This document shows, piece by piece, positions 48,574 through 57,188 of a DNA stretch of 64,000 nucleotides (position 1 is its first letter; each line of letters begins with the position of its first letter). Location of the stretch: contig NZ_KE386834.1 of assembly GCF_000429025.1 (NCBI RefSeq), positions 1-64,000 on the forward strand, read 5' to 3'. The notes below the pieces were generated by a model that was not told where the DNA came from, did no database searches, and saw only the letters and a list, made by a program, of their open reading frames with translations. This DNA is from Actinospineispora spinosispora DSM 44797. GTDB lineage: Bacteria > Actinomycetota > Actinomycetes > Mycobacteriales > Pseudonocardiaceae. The translations under genes were made by a program, and so were the position numbers.

Positions 48574-49836
48574 GTGGTGGTACCGGTGTCTGTGCTCGAC
48601 GCGCACACCGAACTGCTGGCAGCGCAGGCCATTGGGCCGAGCGCACCGGTGACCGACATCGGCCAGGGCAGAGGTCCCGCCTGGCTGGACGGTTGGTTGG
48701 CTGAGAACAACCGCGAGCTCGTGTCGTGGCGGCGTGCGCTGCACGCGCGCCCCGAGCTCGCCCGCCAGGAACGGCTGAGTACCTCGCTCGTAGCCACCCG
48801 GCTCACCGCCGCCGGACTGAAACCCCAGATTCTTCCGTCCGGTACCGGTCTCACCTGCGATATCGGCACCGGCGACCACTGCGTCGCGTTGCGCGCCGAC
48901 CTCGACGCACTGCCCCTGCGCGAGCAGACCGGCCTCCCGTTCGCGTCCGGTGTCGACGGCGTCATGCACGCCTGCGGTCACGACGCGCACACCGCGATGC
49001 TGCTCGGCGCCGGTCTGGCGCTGGCGAACGCACCCAAGCTGCCCGGTCGCGTCCGGCTGATCTTCCAGCCGGCCGAGGAGGTCCAGCCCGGCGGTGCGAT
49101 CGACATGGTGGCGGCCGGCGTCATGAAGGACGTCGAGCGCATCTTCGCCCTGCACTGCGACCCCCGGCTTCCGGTCGGTCAGCTGGGCACCAAGGTCGGG
49201 CCGATCACCTCGGCCTGCGACCTCCTGGAGGTCCGGCTCACCTCGCCGGGTGGCCACACGTCGCGGCCGCACCTGACCGCGGACCTCGTGCACGCGCTGG
49301 GCACCCTGATCACCCAGCTGCCGTCGCTGCTGTCCCGCCGCGTCGACCCGCGCACCGGCACCGTGCTGGTGTGGGGTGCCGTCGAAGCAGGTCAGGCGGC
49401 GAACGCGGTGCCGCAGAACGGCGTCCTGCGAGGCACCCTGCGCACCGGCGACCACCAGATCTGGACCGAGCTCGAGCCGCTGGTCCGGTCCCTGGTCACC
49501 GCCTTGCTGGCGCCGATCGGCGTCGGGTACGTCCTGGAGCACACCCGTGGCGTCCCGCCGGTCGACAACGAGCCGCTCAGCAGCGGCCTGCTGCACGACG
49601 CGGCCGTCGCCGCGCTGGGTCCGGACGGTGCGACGAGCACCGAACAGTCCAGCGGCGGTGAGGACTTCGCCTGGTACCTGGAAGAGGTGCCCGGCGCCAT
49701 GGGCCGCCTCGGTGTCTGGTCCGGCGAGGGCCCGATGAAGGACCTGCACCAGGCGACCTTCGACCTGGACGAACGCGCCCTCCCCGTGGGCGTCCGGGTC
49801 CTGGTCCACGCAGCCCTGGCCAGCCTCGCAGCCTGA
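48574..49836 (+). CDS. M20D family amidohydrolase
   Basis: A 420-aa zinc amidohydrolase like M. tuberculosis AmiA1/AmiB1 (Rv3305c/Rv3306c); the family cleaves N-acyl or N-carbamoyl amino acids and peptides. Metal ligands appear as MHACGHDAHTA (Cys/His), FQPAEEVQPGGA (catalytic Glu), LHCDP and the C-terminal SGGEDFAWYL. The dimerisation domain (about res 205-320) contains GGHTSRPH. Start GTG 48574. Only one member is present, where M. tuberculosis has two. Element C begins seven bases after the stop, on the same strand. Confidence 0.9.
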   Translation: MVVPVSVLDAHTELLAAQAIGPSAPVTDIGQGRGPAWLDGWLAENNRELVSWRRALHARPELARQERLSTSLVATRLTAAGLKPQILPSGTGLTCDIGTGDHCVALRADLDALPLREQTGLPFASGVDGVMHACGHDAHTAMLLGAGLALANAPKLPGRVRLIFQPAEEVQPGGAIDMVAAGVMKDVERIFALHCDPRLPVGQLGTKVGPITSACDLLEVRLTSPGGHTSRPHLTADLVHALGTLITQLPSLLSRRVDPRTGTVLVWGAVEAGQAANAVPQNGVLRGTLRTGDHQIWTELEPLVRSLVTALLAPIGVGYVLEHTRGVPPVDNEPLSSGLLHDAAVAALGPDGATSTEQSSGGEDFAWYLEEVPGAMGRLGVWSGEGPMKDLHQATFDLDERALPVGVRVLVHAALASLAA

Positions 49837-49842
49837 TTCCTG

Positions 49843-50087
49843 CCTGTTTCGCGCGCCATCGTTCCCGGCAGGCCCTCCGGGCCAACCGGGAACGATCCAG
49901 GCGGCAACCCCTTCGGGGTCGCTGCCTGGGCTTTTTCCTCGCGGGCCCCCATACCCTTCGGGCATGGGGACCCACTCGGAAAAATGTCGCCTTCGGCGAC
50001 GCGCGCGCTTGGTGCCCCGGCTTGGGAGCCGCCCCTCATGCACTACCCGCCTGCGGCGGAACCCCTCCGGGCACCTCTGCGGGGCCA
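49843..50087 (+). repeat. Structured intergenic element, copy C
   Basis: The copy starts CCTGTTTCGCGCGC right after the amidohydrolase stop. Two extra hairpins follow (ATCGTTCCCGG/CCGGGAACGAT and ACCCC/GGGGT), then the core stem TTTTTCC...GGAAAAA with CCCCAT/ATGGGG, GCGCGCTTGG, GGGAGCCGCC, hairpin CCGCC/GGCGG, GAAC, hairpin CCC/GGG and CACCTCTGCGGGGCC. Compared with A, B and D the paired bases differ on both sides of several stems, which indicates selection for structure. Confidence 0.75.
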
Positions 50088-50183
50088 CCCATGCACCGCG
50101 CCTCGCCACATTCCCGGTGCAAGCTGAGCGGCTGCAGGTGCGATGCGCAACCCACCACCCACACCCGCGCAGCCAACAAAGAC

Positions 50184-50227
50184 CCGTGAGTGTTTTGGGT
50201 TGCCCTGGCAACCCAAAACACTCACGG
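50184..50227. terminator. 44-bp palindrome between elements C and D (GTGAGTG family)
   Basis: Arms of 21 bp (CCGTGAGTGTTTTGGGTTGCC and its complement) flank a 2-nt loop. It differs from the member at 53698-53741 by one base pair in the stem (T-A for C-G), a compensatory change. It sits midway between convergent elements C and D, as a shared transcription end for the amidohydrolase and GGCT genes. Confidence 0.75.
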
Positions 50228-50264
50228 CTCCTTATCCCGCTGCGGGTGTACCTGTGTCTGTGAA

Positions 50265-50474
50265 GCCGGCTCCGCAAGTCTCCGAAGGAGTTCCGGCGAA
50301 GGCCGGGCAGTGAATGTCAGCGACCACATCGCCCAGCTGCCAGGGCGGCTCCCACGGTGGGCACAAGCGCGCGCCCGGGCGAGTCCTCGAGCCTTTTTTT
50401 CTGGGAGTACCCCAGCGAGCGTTTACGCGAGCCGGGGTGGTCACAGAAAAATATCGCGCGCGAAACAGGCCCAA
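50265..50474 (-). repeat. Structured intergenic element, copy D
   Basis: The closest relative is copy A; the same order of motifs is read on the minus strand from CCTGTTTCGCGCGC to CTTGCGGAGCCGGC. It lies downstream of the same-strand GGCT gene (136 bp after its stop) and converges with copy C. The 50485-50600 stretch between it and the gene is a C/A-rich region of simple CCCAACCACA-type repeats with nothing else visible. Confidence 0.8.
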
Positions 50475-50610
50475 CAAGACAGCCTGCACCCTCACCCAGC
50501 GCTAAAACCCCACAGCCCGACCTGCAGAGCTCAACCATTCCCGCAGGCCCACAACCCGAGCCACCCAGCCCAACCACACCCAGCCCAACCACAGGCTCAG
50601 AAGCACAGAA

Positions 50611-51063
50611 TTACGGGCCTACGTTTCTGCTGGGGCGGGTGCGGATTGCCTGGACGTAGTCGTCGGGGGCTCCGGCCAGCTCCGCCGCGTCGGCCACCAC
50701 GCCCAGGTAGCGGGCCGAGGGCAGGCCGCCCTCGTAGGCGTCCAACACGTAGAGCCAGGCGAGTTCGGTGCCCTGCAGGGTCTGCACCCTCAGGCGCAGC
50801 TTCTTGTGCAGACCGAGCTCACCACCCTCCCACCGGTCGAGCAGGATGGCATCGGCGTCGGTGACGTCGTACAGCACCACGAACACCTGCGAGTTGGGGT
50901 CTTCCACCACGGTGCACAGCGCGCCCTCGGGGCCGTAGTCCTCGCCACCGAAGGTCATGCGCCAGCCCATCAGCCAGCCGGTGCCGGCCATCGGGGAGTG
51001 CGGGCACCGCTGCTTCATCTGGGCAGGATCCATGTTGGACCCATAGGCAGCGTAGAGCGACAC
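50611..51063 (-). CDS. Gamma-glutamylcyclotransferase-like protein
   Basis: A 150-aa protein of the GGCT/AIG2-like fold, corresponding in position and size to Rv3304. The substrate-loop motif YAAYGSNMDP opens the protein, and the acidic region WEGGELGLHKK plus AWLYVLDAYEGG fit the family; an equivalent catalytic Glu is not certain. GTG 51063 starts it. The gene is divergent from lpdA with 51 bp between starts, the arrangement seen in mycobacteria. The natural substrate is unknown. Confidence 0.85.
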   Translation of the reverse strand: MSLYAAYGSNMDPAQMKQRCPHSPMAGTGWLMGWRMTFGGEDYGPEGALCTVVEDPNSQVFVVLYDVTDADAILLDRWEGGELGLHKKLRLRVQTLQGTELAWLYVLDAYEGGLPSARYLGVVADAAELAGAPDDYVQAIRTRPSRNVGP

Positions 51064-51114
51064 CCGGACAGCCTAGTGTCATGGCAGACGTATCGAGTGG
51101 GAGGGGAGCACCGG

Positions 51115-52503
51115 GTGAGCCGGATTGTGATCATGGGCGGCGGACCGGCCGGATATGAGGCGGCTCTGGTGGCCGCCCAGCACGGCGCGGAGGTGACCGT
51201 GGTCGAGCGGGACGGCATGGGCGGAGCATGCGTACTGGACGACTGTGTGCCGTCCAAGACGTTCATCTCGTCGGCCGGAATCCGCACCGAGCTTCGCCGG
51301 GCCAACGAGCTCGGGCTGAACGCCGACCACAAGGCCGCGACGGTCGACCTCGCCCGCATCAACGCGCGCGTGGGTTCGCTGGCGAGGGCACAGTCGGCGG
51401 ACGTGCGCGCCAGGCTGGAACGCGAAGGTGTGCGGCTGATCAGTGGATCGGCGGCGTTCGCCGAGAAGCCCCTGTCCGGTGCCGCGCACAGCGTGGTCGC
51501 CGACGGCGAGACGCTGCCCGCCGACGTGGTCCTGATCGCCACCGGTGCGACCCCGAGGGTGCTGCCCAGCGCGGTCCCGGACGGCGAGCGGATCCTCACC
51601 TGGCGGCAGCTGTACAACCTGGACGAGCTGCCCGAGCACCTGATCGTCATCGGCTCGGGGGTGACCGGCGCCGAGTTCGTCTCGGCCTACACCGAGCTGG
51701 GCGTGCGGGTCACCCTGGTGTCGAGCCGGGACCGCGTCCTGCCGACCGAGGACGCCGACGCGGCGACGGTGCTGGAGGACGTGTTCGCCGAACGCGGCGT
51801 GACGATCCTGCCCCGCACCAGGGCAGAGCAGGTCAGCAGGGACGGCGACGGCGTCGTCGTGACCCTCGGCGACGGCAGCACGGTCAGCGGCTCGCACGTG
51901 CTGATGACGGTCGGCTCCGTGCCGAACACCCAGGACCTCGGCCTCGACCGGGTCGGCGTCACCACCGATCGGGGCGGCTTCATCCCGGTGGACCGCGTGT
52001 CGCGCACCGCCGCGCCCGGCGTATACGCGGCCGGTGACTGCACCGGGCTGCTGATGCTCGCCTCGGTCGCCGCGATGCAGGGCCGGATCGCGGTGTGGCA
52101 CGCGCTCGGTGAGGGAGTCGCGCCGATCAAGCTGAAGACCGTCGCGGCCGCGGTGTTCACCCGGCCGGAGATCGCCACGGTGGGCATCAGCCAGGCCTCC
52201 ATCGACGCCGGTGAGGTCCAGGCCAGGACCATCATGATGCCGCTCGGCACGAACCCCAGGGCGAAGATGCAGGGTCTGCGCCGCGGTTTCGTGAAGCTGT
52301 TCTGCCGTCCGACCAGCGGCGTCGTGATCGGCGGCGTGGTCGTCGCGCCGGTGGCGAGCGAGCTGATCCTGCCGATCGCGATGGCCGTGCAGAACACACT
52401 GACCGTGGACGACCTGGCCAGGACCTTCTCGGTGTACCCGTCGCTGTCGGGTTCCATCACCGAGGCCGGCCGGCAGCTGATGCGCCACGACGACCTGGAC
52501 TGA
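51115..52503 (+). CDS. lpdA: NAD(P)H-quinone dehydrogenase, LpdA type
   Basis: A 462-aa flavoprotein of the disulfide reductase superfamily. FAD site GGGPAGYEA (res about 7-15), NAD(P) site IGSGVTGAEF and VYAAGDCTG are intact. The redox-site region GGACVLDDCVPSK keeps two cysteines spaced as in lipoamide dehydrogenases. The C-terminal His-Glu pair is missing (VYPSLSGSITE instead of HPTLSE), arguing for quinone reduction as described for M. tuberculosis LpdA (Rv3303c). Start GTG 51115 with GAGGGGAG upstream. The CoA-transferase gene follows two bases after the stop. Confidence 0.9.
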   Translation: MSRIVIMGGGPAGYEAALVAAQHGAEVTVVERDGMGGACVLDDCVPSKTFISSAGIRTELRRANELGLNADHKAATVDLARINARVGSLARAQSADVRARLEREGVRLISGSAAFAEKPLSGAAHSVVADGETLPADVVLIATGATPRVLPSAVPDGERILTWRQLYNLDELPEHLIVIGSGVTGAEFVSAYTELGVRVTLVSSRDRVLPTEDADAATVLEDVFAERGVTILPRTRAEQVSRDGDGVVVTLGDGSTVSGSHVLMTVGSVPNTQDLGLDRVGVTTDRGGFIPVDRVSRTAAPGVYAAGDCTGLLMLASVAAMQGRIAVWHALGEGVAPIKLKTVAAAVFTRPEIATVGISQASIDAGEVQARTIMMPLGTNPRAKMQGLRRGFVKLFCRPTSGVVIGGVVVAPVASELILPIAMAVQNTLTVDDLARTFSVYPSLSGSITEAGRQLMRHDDLD

Positions 52504-52505
52504 GC

Positions 52506-53693
52506 ATGACGATGCAACGACCGTTGGACGGCATCACCGTCGTCGCGTGCGAGCAGGCTGTCGCCGCGCCGTTGGCGACCCGGCACCTCGCGGACCTGGG
52601 CGCTCGGGTGATCAAGGTGGAGCGACCGGGAAGTGGCGACTTCGCCCGTGACTACGACACCACCGTCCTCGGCATGTCGAGCCACTTCGTGTGGCTCAAC
52701 CGGTCCAAGGAGAGCCTCACGCTCGACCTGAAGCAGCCGGACGGTGCCGAGGTGATGCGGCGGCTGCTGGACCGGGCGGACGTGTTCGTGCAGAACCTGG
52801 CGCCCGGTGCCGCCGACCGCCTCGGGCTCGGCGCCGAGGAGCTGACCGGGCGGCACCCGAGGCTGGTGCACTGCTCGATCTCCGGGTACGGAGAGGACGG
52901 CCCCTACCGCGACGCGAAGGCCTACGACCTGCTCATCCAGGCCGAGGTCGGGCTGCTGTCGATCACCGGGACCCCCGAGCAGCCGGCGAAGTCGGGCATC
53001 CCGGCGGCCGACATCGCCGCCGGCATGTACGCGTACTCGGGCATCCTGAGCGCGCTGCTGCACCGTGAGCGCACCGGTGCCGGTGGCGCGTTCGCGGTAT
53101 CGCTGTTCGACGCGCTCACCGAATGGATGGGCTTCCCGATGTACTACGCGCGCTACGGCGGCACCGCGCCGGTGCCGGCGGGTGCGAGCCACGCGGCGAT
53201 CGCGCCGTACGGGCCGTTCGCCACGAGCGGGACCGACGTGATGCTGGCGATCCAGAACGACCGCGAGTGGGTGCTGTTCTGCGCCGAGGTGCTGCGCAGG
53301 CCCGAGCTGACCCGCGACGAGCGGTTCGCGACGAACCCCGCCCGGGTGGAGCACCGTGACGAGCTGCGCGCGGCCATCGAGGACGTCTTCCGCGCGCTGC
53401 CGGCCGAGGAGCTGGCGAGCAGGCTGACCGGCGCCCGCATCGCGCACTCCCGGCGCAACGGCCTGCCCGAGCTGATCGAGCACCCACAGCTGGCCGAACG
53501 GGGCCGATGGACCGAGGTCGGGTCCCCGGTGGGCCCGCTCGCGGCACTCGCTCCGCCGGTCATCCCGCGAGGTGGCCCGGAGCCGAGGATGGACCCGATC
53601 CCGGAGATCGGTGAGCACACCGACGCCCTGCTCGCCGAACTCGGCTACGGCGCGCCCCGGATCGCCGACCTGCACGACGCCCACGTGATCTGA
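52506..53693 (+). CDS. CaiB/BaiF family CoA-transferase
   Basis: A class III CoA-transferase of 395 aa, which moves CoA between acyl groups via a covalent Asp-acyl anhydride. The N-terminal CoA-binding half has RHLADLGARVIKVERPGSGD and NRSKESLTLDLK. The catalytic Asp is in AKAYDLLIQAEVG (res about 142), and ISGYGEDGPYRDAKAYD is the family pattern. Start ATG 52506 immediately after lpdA. The acyl substrate cannot be predicted. A GTGAGTG palindrome five bases after the stop ends the unit. Confidence 0.9.
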   Translation: MTMQRPLDGITVVACEQAVAAPLATRHLADLGARVIKVERPGSGDFARDYDTTVLGMSSHFVWLNRSKESLTLDLKQPDGAEVMRRLLDRADVFVQNLAPGAADRLGLGAEELTGRHPRLVHCSISGYGEDGPYRDAKAYDLLIQAEVGLLSITGTPEQPAKSGIPAADIAAGMYAYSGILSALLHRERTGAGGAFAVSLFDALTEWMGFPMYYARYGGTAPVPAGASHAAIAPYGPFATSGTDVMLAIQNDREWVLFCAEVLRRPELTRDERFATNPARVEHRDELRAAIEDVFRALPAEELASRLTGARIAHSRRNGLPELIEHPQLAERGRWTEVGSPVGPLAALAPPVIPRGGPEPRMDPIPEIGEHTDALLAELGYGAPRIADLHDAHVI

Positions 53694-53697
53694 AGAC

Positions 53698-53741
53698 CCG
53701 TGAGTGTTTTGGGCTGCCCTGGCAGCCCAAAACACTCACGG
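53698..53741. terminator. 44-bp palindrome between convergent CoA-transferase and glpK (GTGAGTG family)
   Basis: Arms of 21 bp (CCGTGAGTGTTTTGGGCTGCC and its complement) flank a 2-nt loop. It lies five bases after the CoA-transferase stop and six before the end of glpK. It probably acts as a bidirectional terminator. The flank AAGACCCGTGAG is shared with the 50184 member. Confidence 0.8.
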
Positions 53742-53746
53742 GCCGT

Positions 53747-55252
53747 TTAGTCCTCCACCCAGTCGAAGGTGCGGGTGACGGCCTTCTGCCACTGGCCGTA
53801 GAGGCGGGCGCGCTCGTCCTCGGCCATCGTGGGCTCCCACTGCTTGTCCTTCGCCCAGTTCGTGCGGATGTCGTCGGTGTTCTCCCAGAACCCGACCGCC
53901 AGACCGGCGGCGTAGGCGGCGCCGAGCGCGGTCGTCTCGGCGACCACCGGACGGATCACCGGCACACCGAGGATGTCCGCCTGGAACTGCATCAGCAGCT
54001 CGTTGACGATCATGCCGCCGTCCACCTTCAGCTCGGTCAACGGCACACCCGAGTCCGCGTTCATCGCCTCGAGCACCTCGCGGCTCTGGAACGCCGTCGC
54101 CTCCAGCACCGCGCGGGCCAGGTGGCCCTTGTTGACGAACCGGGTCAGCCCGACGATCGCGCCCCGCGCGTCGGACCGCCAGTGCGGCGCGAACAGCCCG
54201 GAGAACGCCGGCACGAAGTACGCGCCGCCGTTGTCCTCCACCGACGCGGCGAGCTGCTCGATCTCCGGCGCGGAACCGATGATGCCCAGGTTGTCCCGCA
54301 GCCACTGCACGAGCGAGCCGCTGACCGCGATCGACCCCTCCAGCGCATACACGGCAGGCTCGTCGCCGATCTTGTAGCAGACCGTGGTGAGCAGGCCGTT
54401 CTCACTGCGTTTGATCTCGGTACCGGTGTTGAGCAGCATGAAGTTGCCGGTGCCGTACGTGTTCTTCGCCATGCCTGGGTCCAGGCAGGCCTGGCCGAAC
54501 GTCGCGGCCTGCTGGTCACCGAGGATGCCGGCGATCGGCACGCCGGGCAGGATCCCCTTCGCCCGCACCGTGCCGTACACCTCGGACGACGACCGGATCT
54601 CCGGCAGCATCGACGCGGGCACGCCGACCGCCTCGCACAGCTCCGGATCCCAGTCCAGCGTCTCCAGGTCCATCATCAGCGTGCGGGAGGCGTTCGTGAC
54701 GTCGGTGATGTGCAGCCCGCCGTCCGGGCCGCCGGTCGCGTTCCACAGCACCCAGGTGTCCATGGTGCCGAACGCCAGCTCGCCCTTCTCCGCGCGCTCG
54801 CGGGCGCCGTCGACGTTGTCCAGGATCCACCGGACCTTCGGTCCGGCGAAGTAGGTGGCCAGCGGCAGACCGGTCCGCTGGGTGAACTTCTCGCCGCCGC
54901 CGTCGCGGGCGAGCTCGGCGCAGATCCGGTCGGTGCGGGTGTCCTGCCAGACGATCGCGTTGTAGATCGGCTGCCCGGTCGCCCGGTCCCACACGACGGC
55001 GGTCTCGCGCTGGTTGGTGATCCCGACCGCCACGACGTCGGACTCGGACAGGTCGGCCTTCGCCAGTGCGCCCGCGACGACCTCGCGGGTGTTCGTCCAG
55101 ATCTCCAGCGCGTCGTGCTCGACCCAGCCGGCCTTCGGGAAGATCTGCTGGTGTTCCCGGCTGTCGGACGCGACCGGTAGGCCGTTGTGGTCGAACAGGA
55201 TGCAACGGCTCGACGTGGTGCCCTGGTCTACCGCGGCGACGTATCGGCTCAT
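53747..55252 (-). CDS. glpK: Glycerol kinase
   Basis: GlpK phosphorylates glycerol to glycerol-3-phosphate. The 501-aa FGGY kinase has DQGTTSSRCILFD (ATP phosphate loop), ITNQRET, WQDTRT, catalytic GDQQAATFGQ (res about 244-253), GTGNFMLLNTG and ELKVDGGM. Start ATG 55252 with GAGGGGAATC upstream. It is divergent from glpD (225 bp between starts), forming a two-gene glycerol catabolic locus; no glpF or local regulator is visible. Confidence 0.97.
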   Translation of the reverse strand: MSRYVAAVDQGTTSSRCILFDHNGLPVASDSREHQQIFPKAGWVEHDALEIWTNTREVVAGALAKADLSESDVVAVGITNQRETAVVWDRATGQPIYNAIVWQDTRTDRICAELARDGGGEKFTQRTGLPLATYFAGPKVRWILDNVDGARERAEKGELAFGTMDTWVLWNATGGPDGGLHITDVTNASRTLMMDLETLDWDPELCEAVGVPASMLPEIRSSSEVYGTVRAKGILPGVPIAGILGDQQAATFGQACLDPGMAKNTYGTGNFMLLNTGTEIKRSENGLLTTVCYKIGDEPAVYALEGSIAVSGSLVQWLRDNLGIIGSAPEIEQLAASVEDNGGAYFVPAFSGLFAPHWRSDARGAIVGLTRFVNKGHLARAVLEATAFQSREVLEAMNADSGVPLTELKVDGGMIVNELLMQFQADILGVPVIRPVVAETTALGAAYAAGLAVGFWENTDDIRTNWAKDKQWEPTMAEDERARLYGQWQKAVTRTFDWVED

Positions 55253-55476
55253 GTGATTCCCCTCATTGGGTACCTGGCGGTGGCATGGCTGGACTCCGGG
55301 GCCTGATTCCAGCAGGGTCTGGGCTTCGCCGCATCCCTTTGCCCGTATGCGTTTGCGCGACTGACCCGATCGGCGGCGTCCGACCGGGGGTCGGGGCAGG
55401 CCCCGAGTGGACGCCGACGCGTACCGTTGGGGCGACCGAACTGACGACCACACCGACGCGCAGGGAGTAGCCCTCG

Positions 55477-57180
55477 ATGTCCGACCTCGGCAGGCTCGGC
55501 CCGGAGCAACGCGAACAGAGCTGGCAGGCCCTCGCCGGTCAGCAGTTCGACCTGGTGGTGATCGGCGGCGGCGTCGTCGGCGCCGGCACCGCGCTGGACG
55601 CGGCGACCAGAGGACTGCGGGTCGCGCTGGTGGAGGCGCGCGATCTCGCCTCCGGTACCTCGTCACGCTCGTCGAAGCTGTTCCACGGCGGCCTGCGCTA
55701 CCTGGAACAGATGGAGTTCGGGCTGGTCCACGAGGCGCTGCGGGAGCGTGAGCTGATGCTCACCAGGCTGGCGCCGCACCTGGTCAAGCCGGTGAGCTTC
55801 CTGTATCCGCTGCACGGCAGGTTCTGGGAGCGGCCCTACGTGACCGCCGGCCTGACCTTGTACGACCTGATGGCCGGCGGCCGCGCGGTGCCCCGCCAGA
55901 AGCACCTGACCCGGTCCGGGGCACTGCGTATGGCCCCCGCGCTGCGGTCCGACTCGCTGATCGGCGCGGTCCGCTACTACGACGCCCAGGCCGACGACGC
56001 GCGCCACACGATGACCGTGGCCCGCACCGCGGCGCACTACGGAGCGGTCGTCCGCAACTCCACCCAGGTCGTCGGCTTCCTGCGCGAGGCCGACCGGGTG
56101 TCCGGGGTGCGCGTCAAGGACAGCGAGAACGGCGCCGAAGCCGACATCCACGCCGGGGTGGTGGTCAACTGCACCGGCGTCTGGACCGACGAGCTGCAAC
56201 AGCTCGCCGGGGGCAGGGGCCGCTTCCGGGTCCGCGCGTCGAAGGGCGTGCACATTCTGGTCCCGAGGGACCGCATCGTCTCCGACACCGGCATCATCCT
56301 GCGCACCGAGAAGTCCGTCCTGTTCGTCATCCCGTGGGGCGGCCACTGGCTCATCGGCACCACCGACACCGACTGGCACCTCGACCTGGCCCACCCCGCT
56401 GCCACGAAGAACGACATCGACTACATCTTGGAGCACGTCAACCGGGTGCTGGTCACGCCGCTCGTCCACGAGGACATCGAGGGCGTCTATGCGGGCCTGC
56501 GCCCCCTGCTGGCCGGGGAGAGCGAGCAGACCTCCAAGCTGTCCAGGGAGCACGCCGTGGCGCGGGTCGCGCCCGGCCTGGTGGCGATCGCCGGTGGCAA
56601 GTACACGACGTACCGGGTCATGGCGGCCGACGCGGTCGACGCCGCCTCGGTGGACCTCCCGATCCGGGTCGCCCCGTCGATCACCGACAAGGTGCCGCTG
56701 CTGGGCGCCGACGGCTACCACGCGCTGGTCAACCAGGCCGAGCAGATCGCCGCCCGCTACCGGCTGCACCCGCACCGGGTCACCCACCTGCTCAACCGCT
56801 ACGGCTCGTTGCTGCACGACGTCCTGGCCTTGGCCGACGACCGCAAGGAACTGCTGGCCCCGGTGCCGGGCTCGCCGGCGTACCTGCAGGTGGAGATGGT
56901 GTACGCGGCGAGCCACGAAGGCGCGCTGCACCTGGACGACGTCCTGGCGAGGCGCACCAGAATCTCGATCGAGTACGCCCACCGAGGCGTCGACTCGGCC
57001 CAGGCGGTCGCCGAGCTGATCGCCCCCGTGCTCGGCTGGGATGCGGACACGATCACCCGAGAGGTCGAGGTCTACACGGCCCGGGTCGCCTCGGAACGCG
57101 AATCCCAGGCCCAGCCCAACGACGAGGCAGCCGACGCGGTCCGCAAGGTCGCCCCGGAGGCGCGAGCCCTCCTGTCCTAG
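55477..57180 (+). CDS. glpD: Glycerol-3-phosphate dehydrogenase, FAD-dependent
   Basis: A membrane-associated flavoenzyme that oxidises glycerol-3-phosphate to DHAP and passes electrons to quinone. The 567-aa protein has the FAD loop VIGGGVVGAGTALDAATRG (res about 27-45), SSRSSKLFHGGLRYLE, WGGHWLIGTTDTDW and GGKYTTYR, all GlpD/GlpA signatures, plus a C-terminal helical domain. Start ATG 55477 with CAGGGAGTAGCCC upstream. It matches GlpD2 (Rv3302c) near lpdA. A large hairpin nine bases after the stop probably terminates it. Confidence 0.96.
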   Translation: MSDLGRLGPEQREQSWQALAGQQFDLVVIGGGVVGAGTALDAATRGLRVALVEARDLASGTSSRSSKLFHGGLRYLEQMEFGLVHEALRERELMLTRLAPHLVKPVSFLYPLHGRFWERPYVTAGLTLYDLMAGGRAVPRQKHLTRSGALRMAPALRSDSLIGAVRYYDAQADDARHTMTVARTAAHYGAVVRNSTQVVGFLREADRVSGVRVKDSENGAEADIHAGVVVNCTGVWTDELQQLAGGRGRFRVRASKGVHILVPRDRIVSDTGIILRTEKSVLFVIPWGGHWLIGTTDTDWHLDLAHPAATKNDIDYILEHVNRVLVTPLVHEDIEGVYAGLRPLLAGESEQTSKLSREHAVARVAPGLVAIAGGKYTTYRVMAADAVDAASVDLPIRVAPSITDKVPLLGADGYHALVNQAEQIAARYRLHPHRVTHLLNRYGSLLHDVLALADDRKELLAPVPGSPAYLQVEMVYAASHEGALHLDDVLARRTRISIEYAHRGVDSAQAVAELIAPVLGWDADTITREVEVYTARVASERESQAQPNDEAADAVRKVAPEARALLS

Positions 57181-57188
57181 CCCGTTCC

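Noticed and set aside
51115..52503. Dihydrolipoamide dehydrogenase of a 2-oxoacid dehydrogenase complex
   Set aside because: The C-terminal His-Glu dyad is absent and no E1/E2 genes are nearby; the genomic context matches quinone reductase LpdA.
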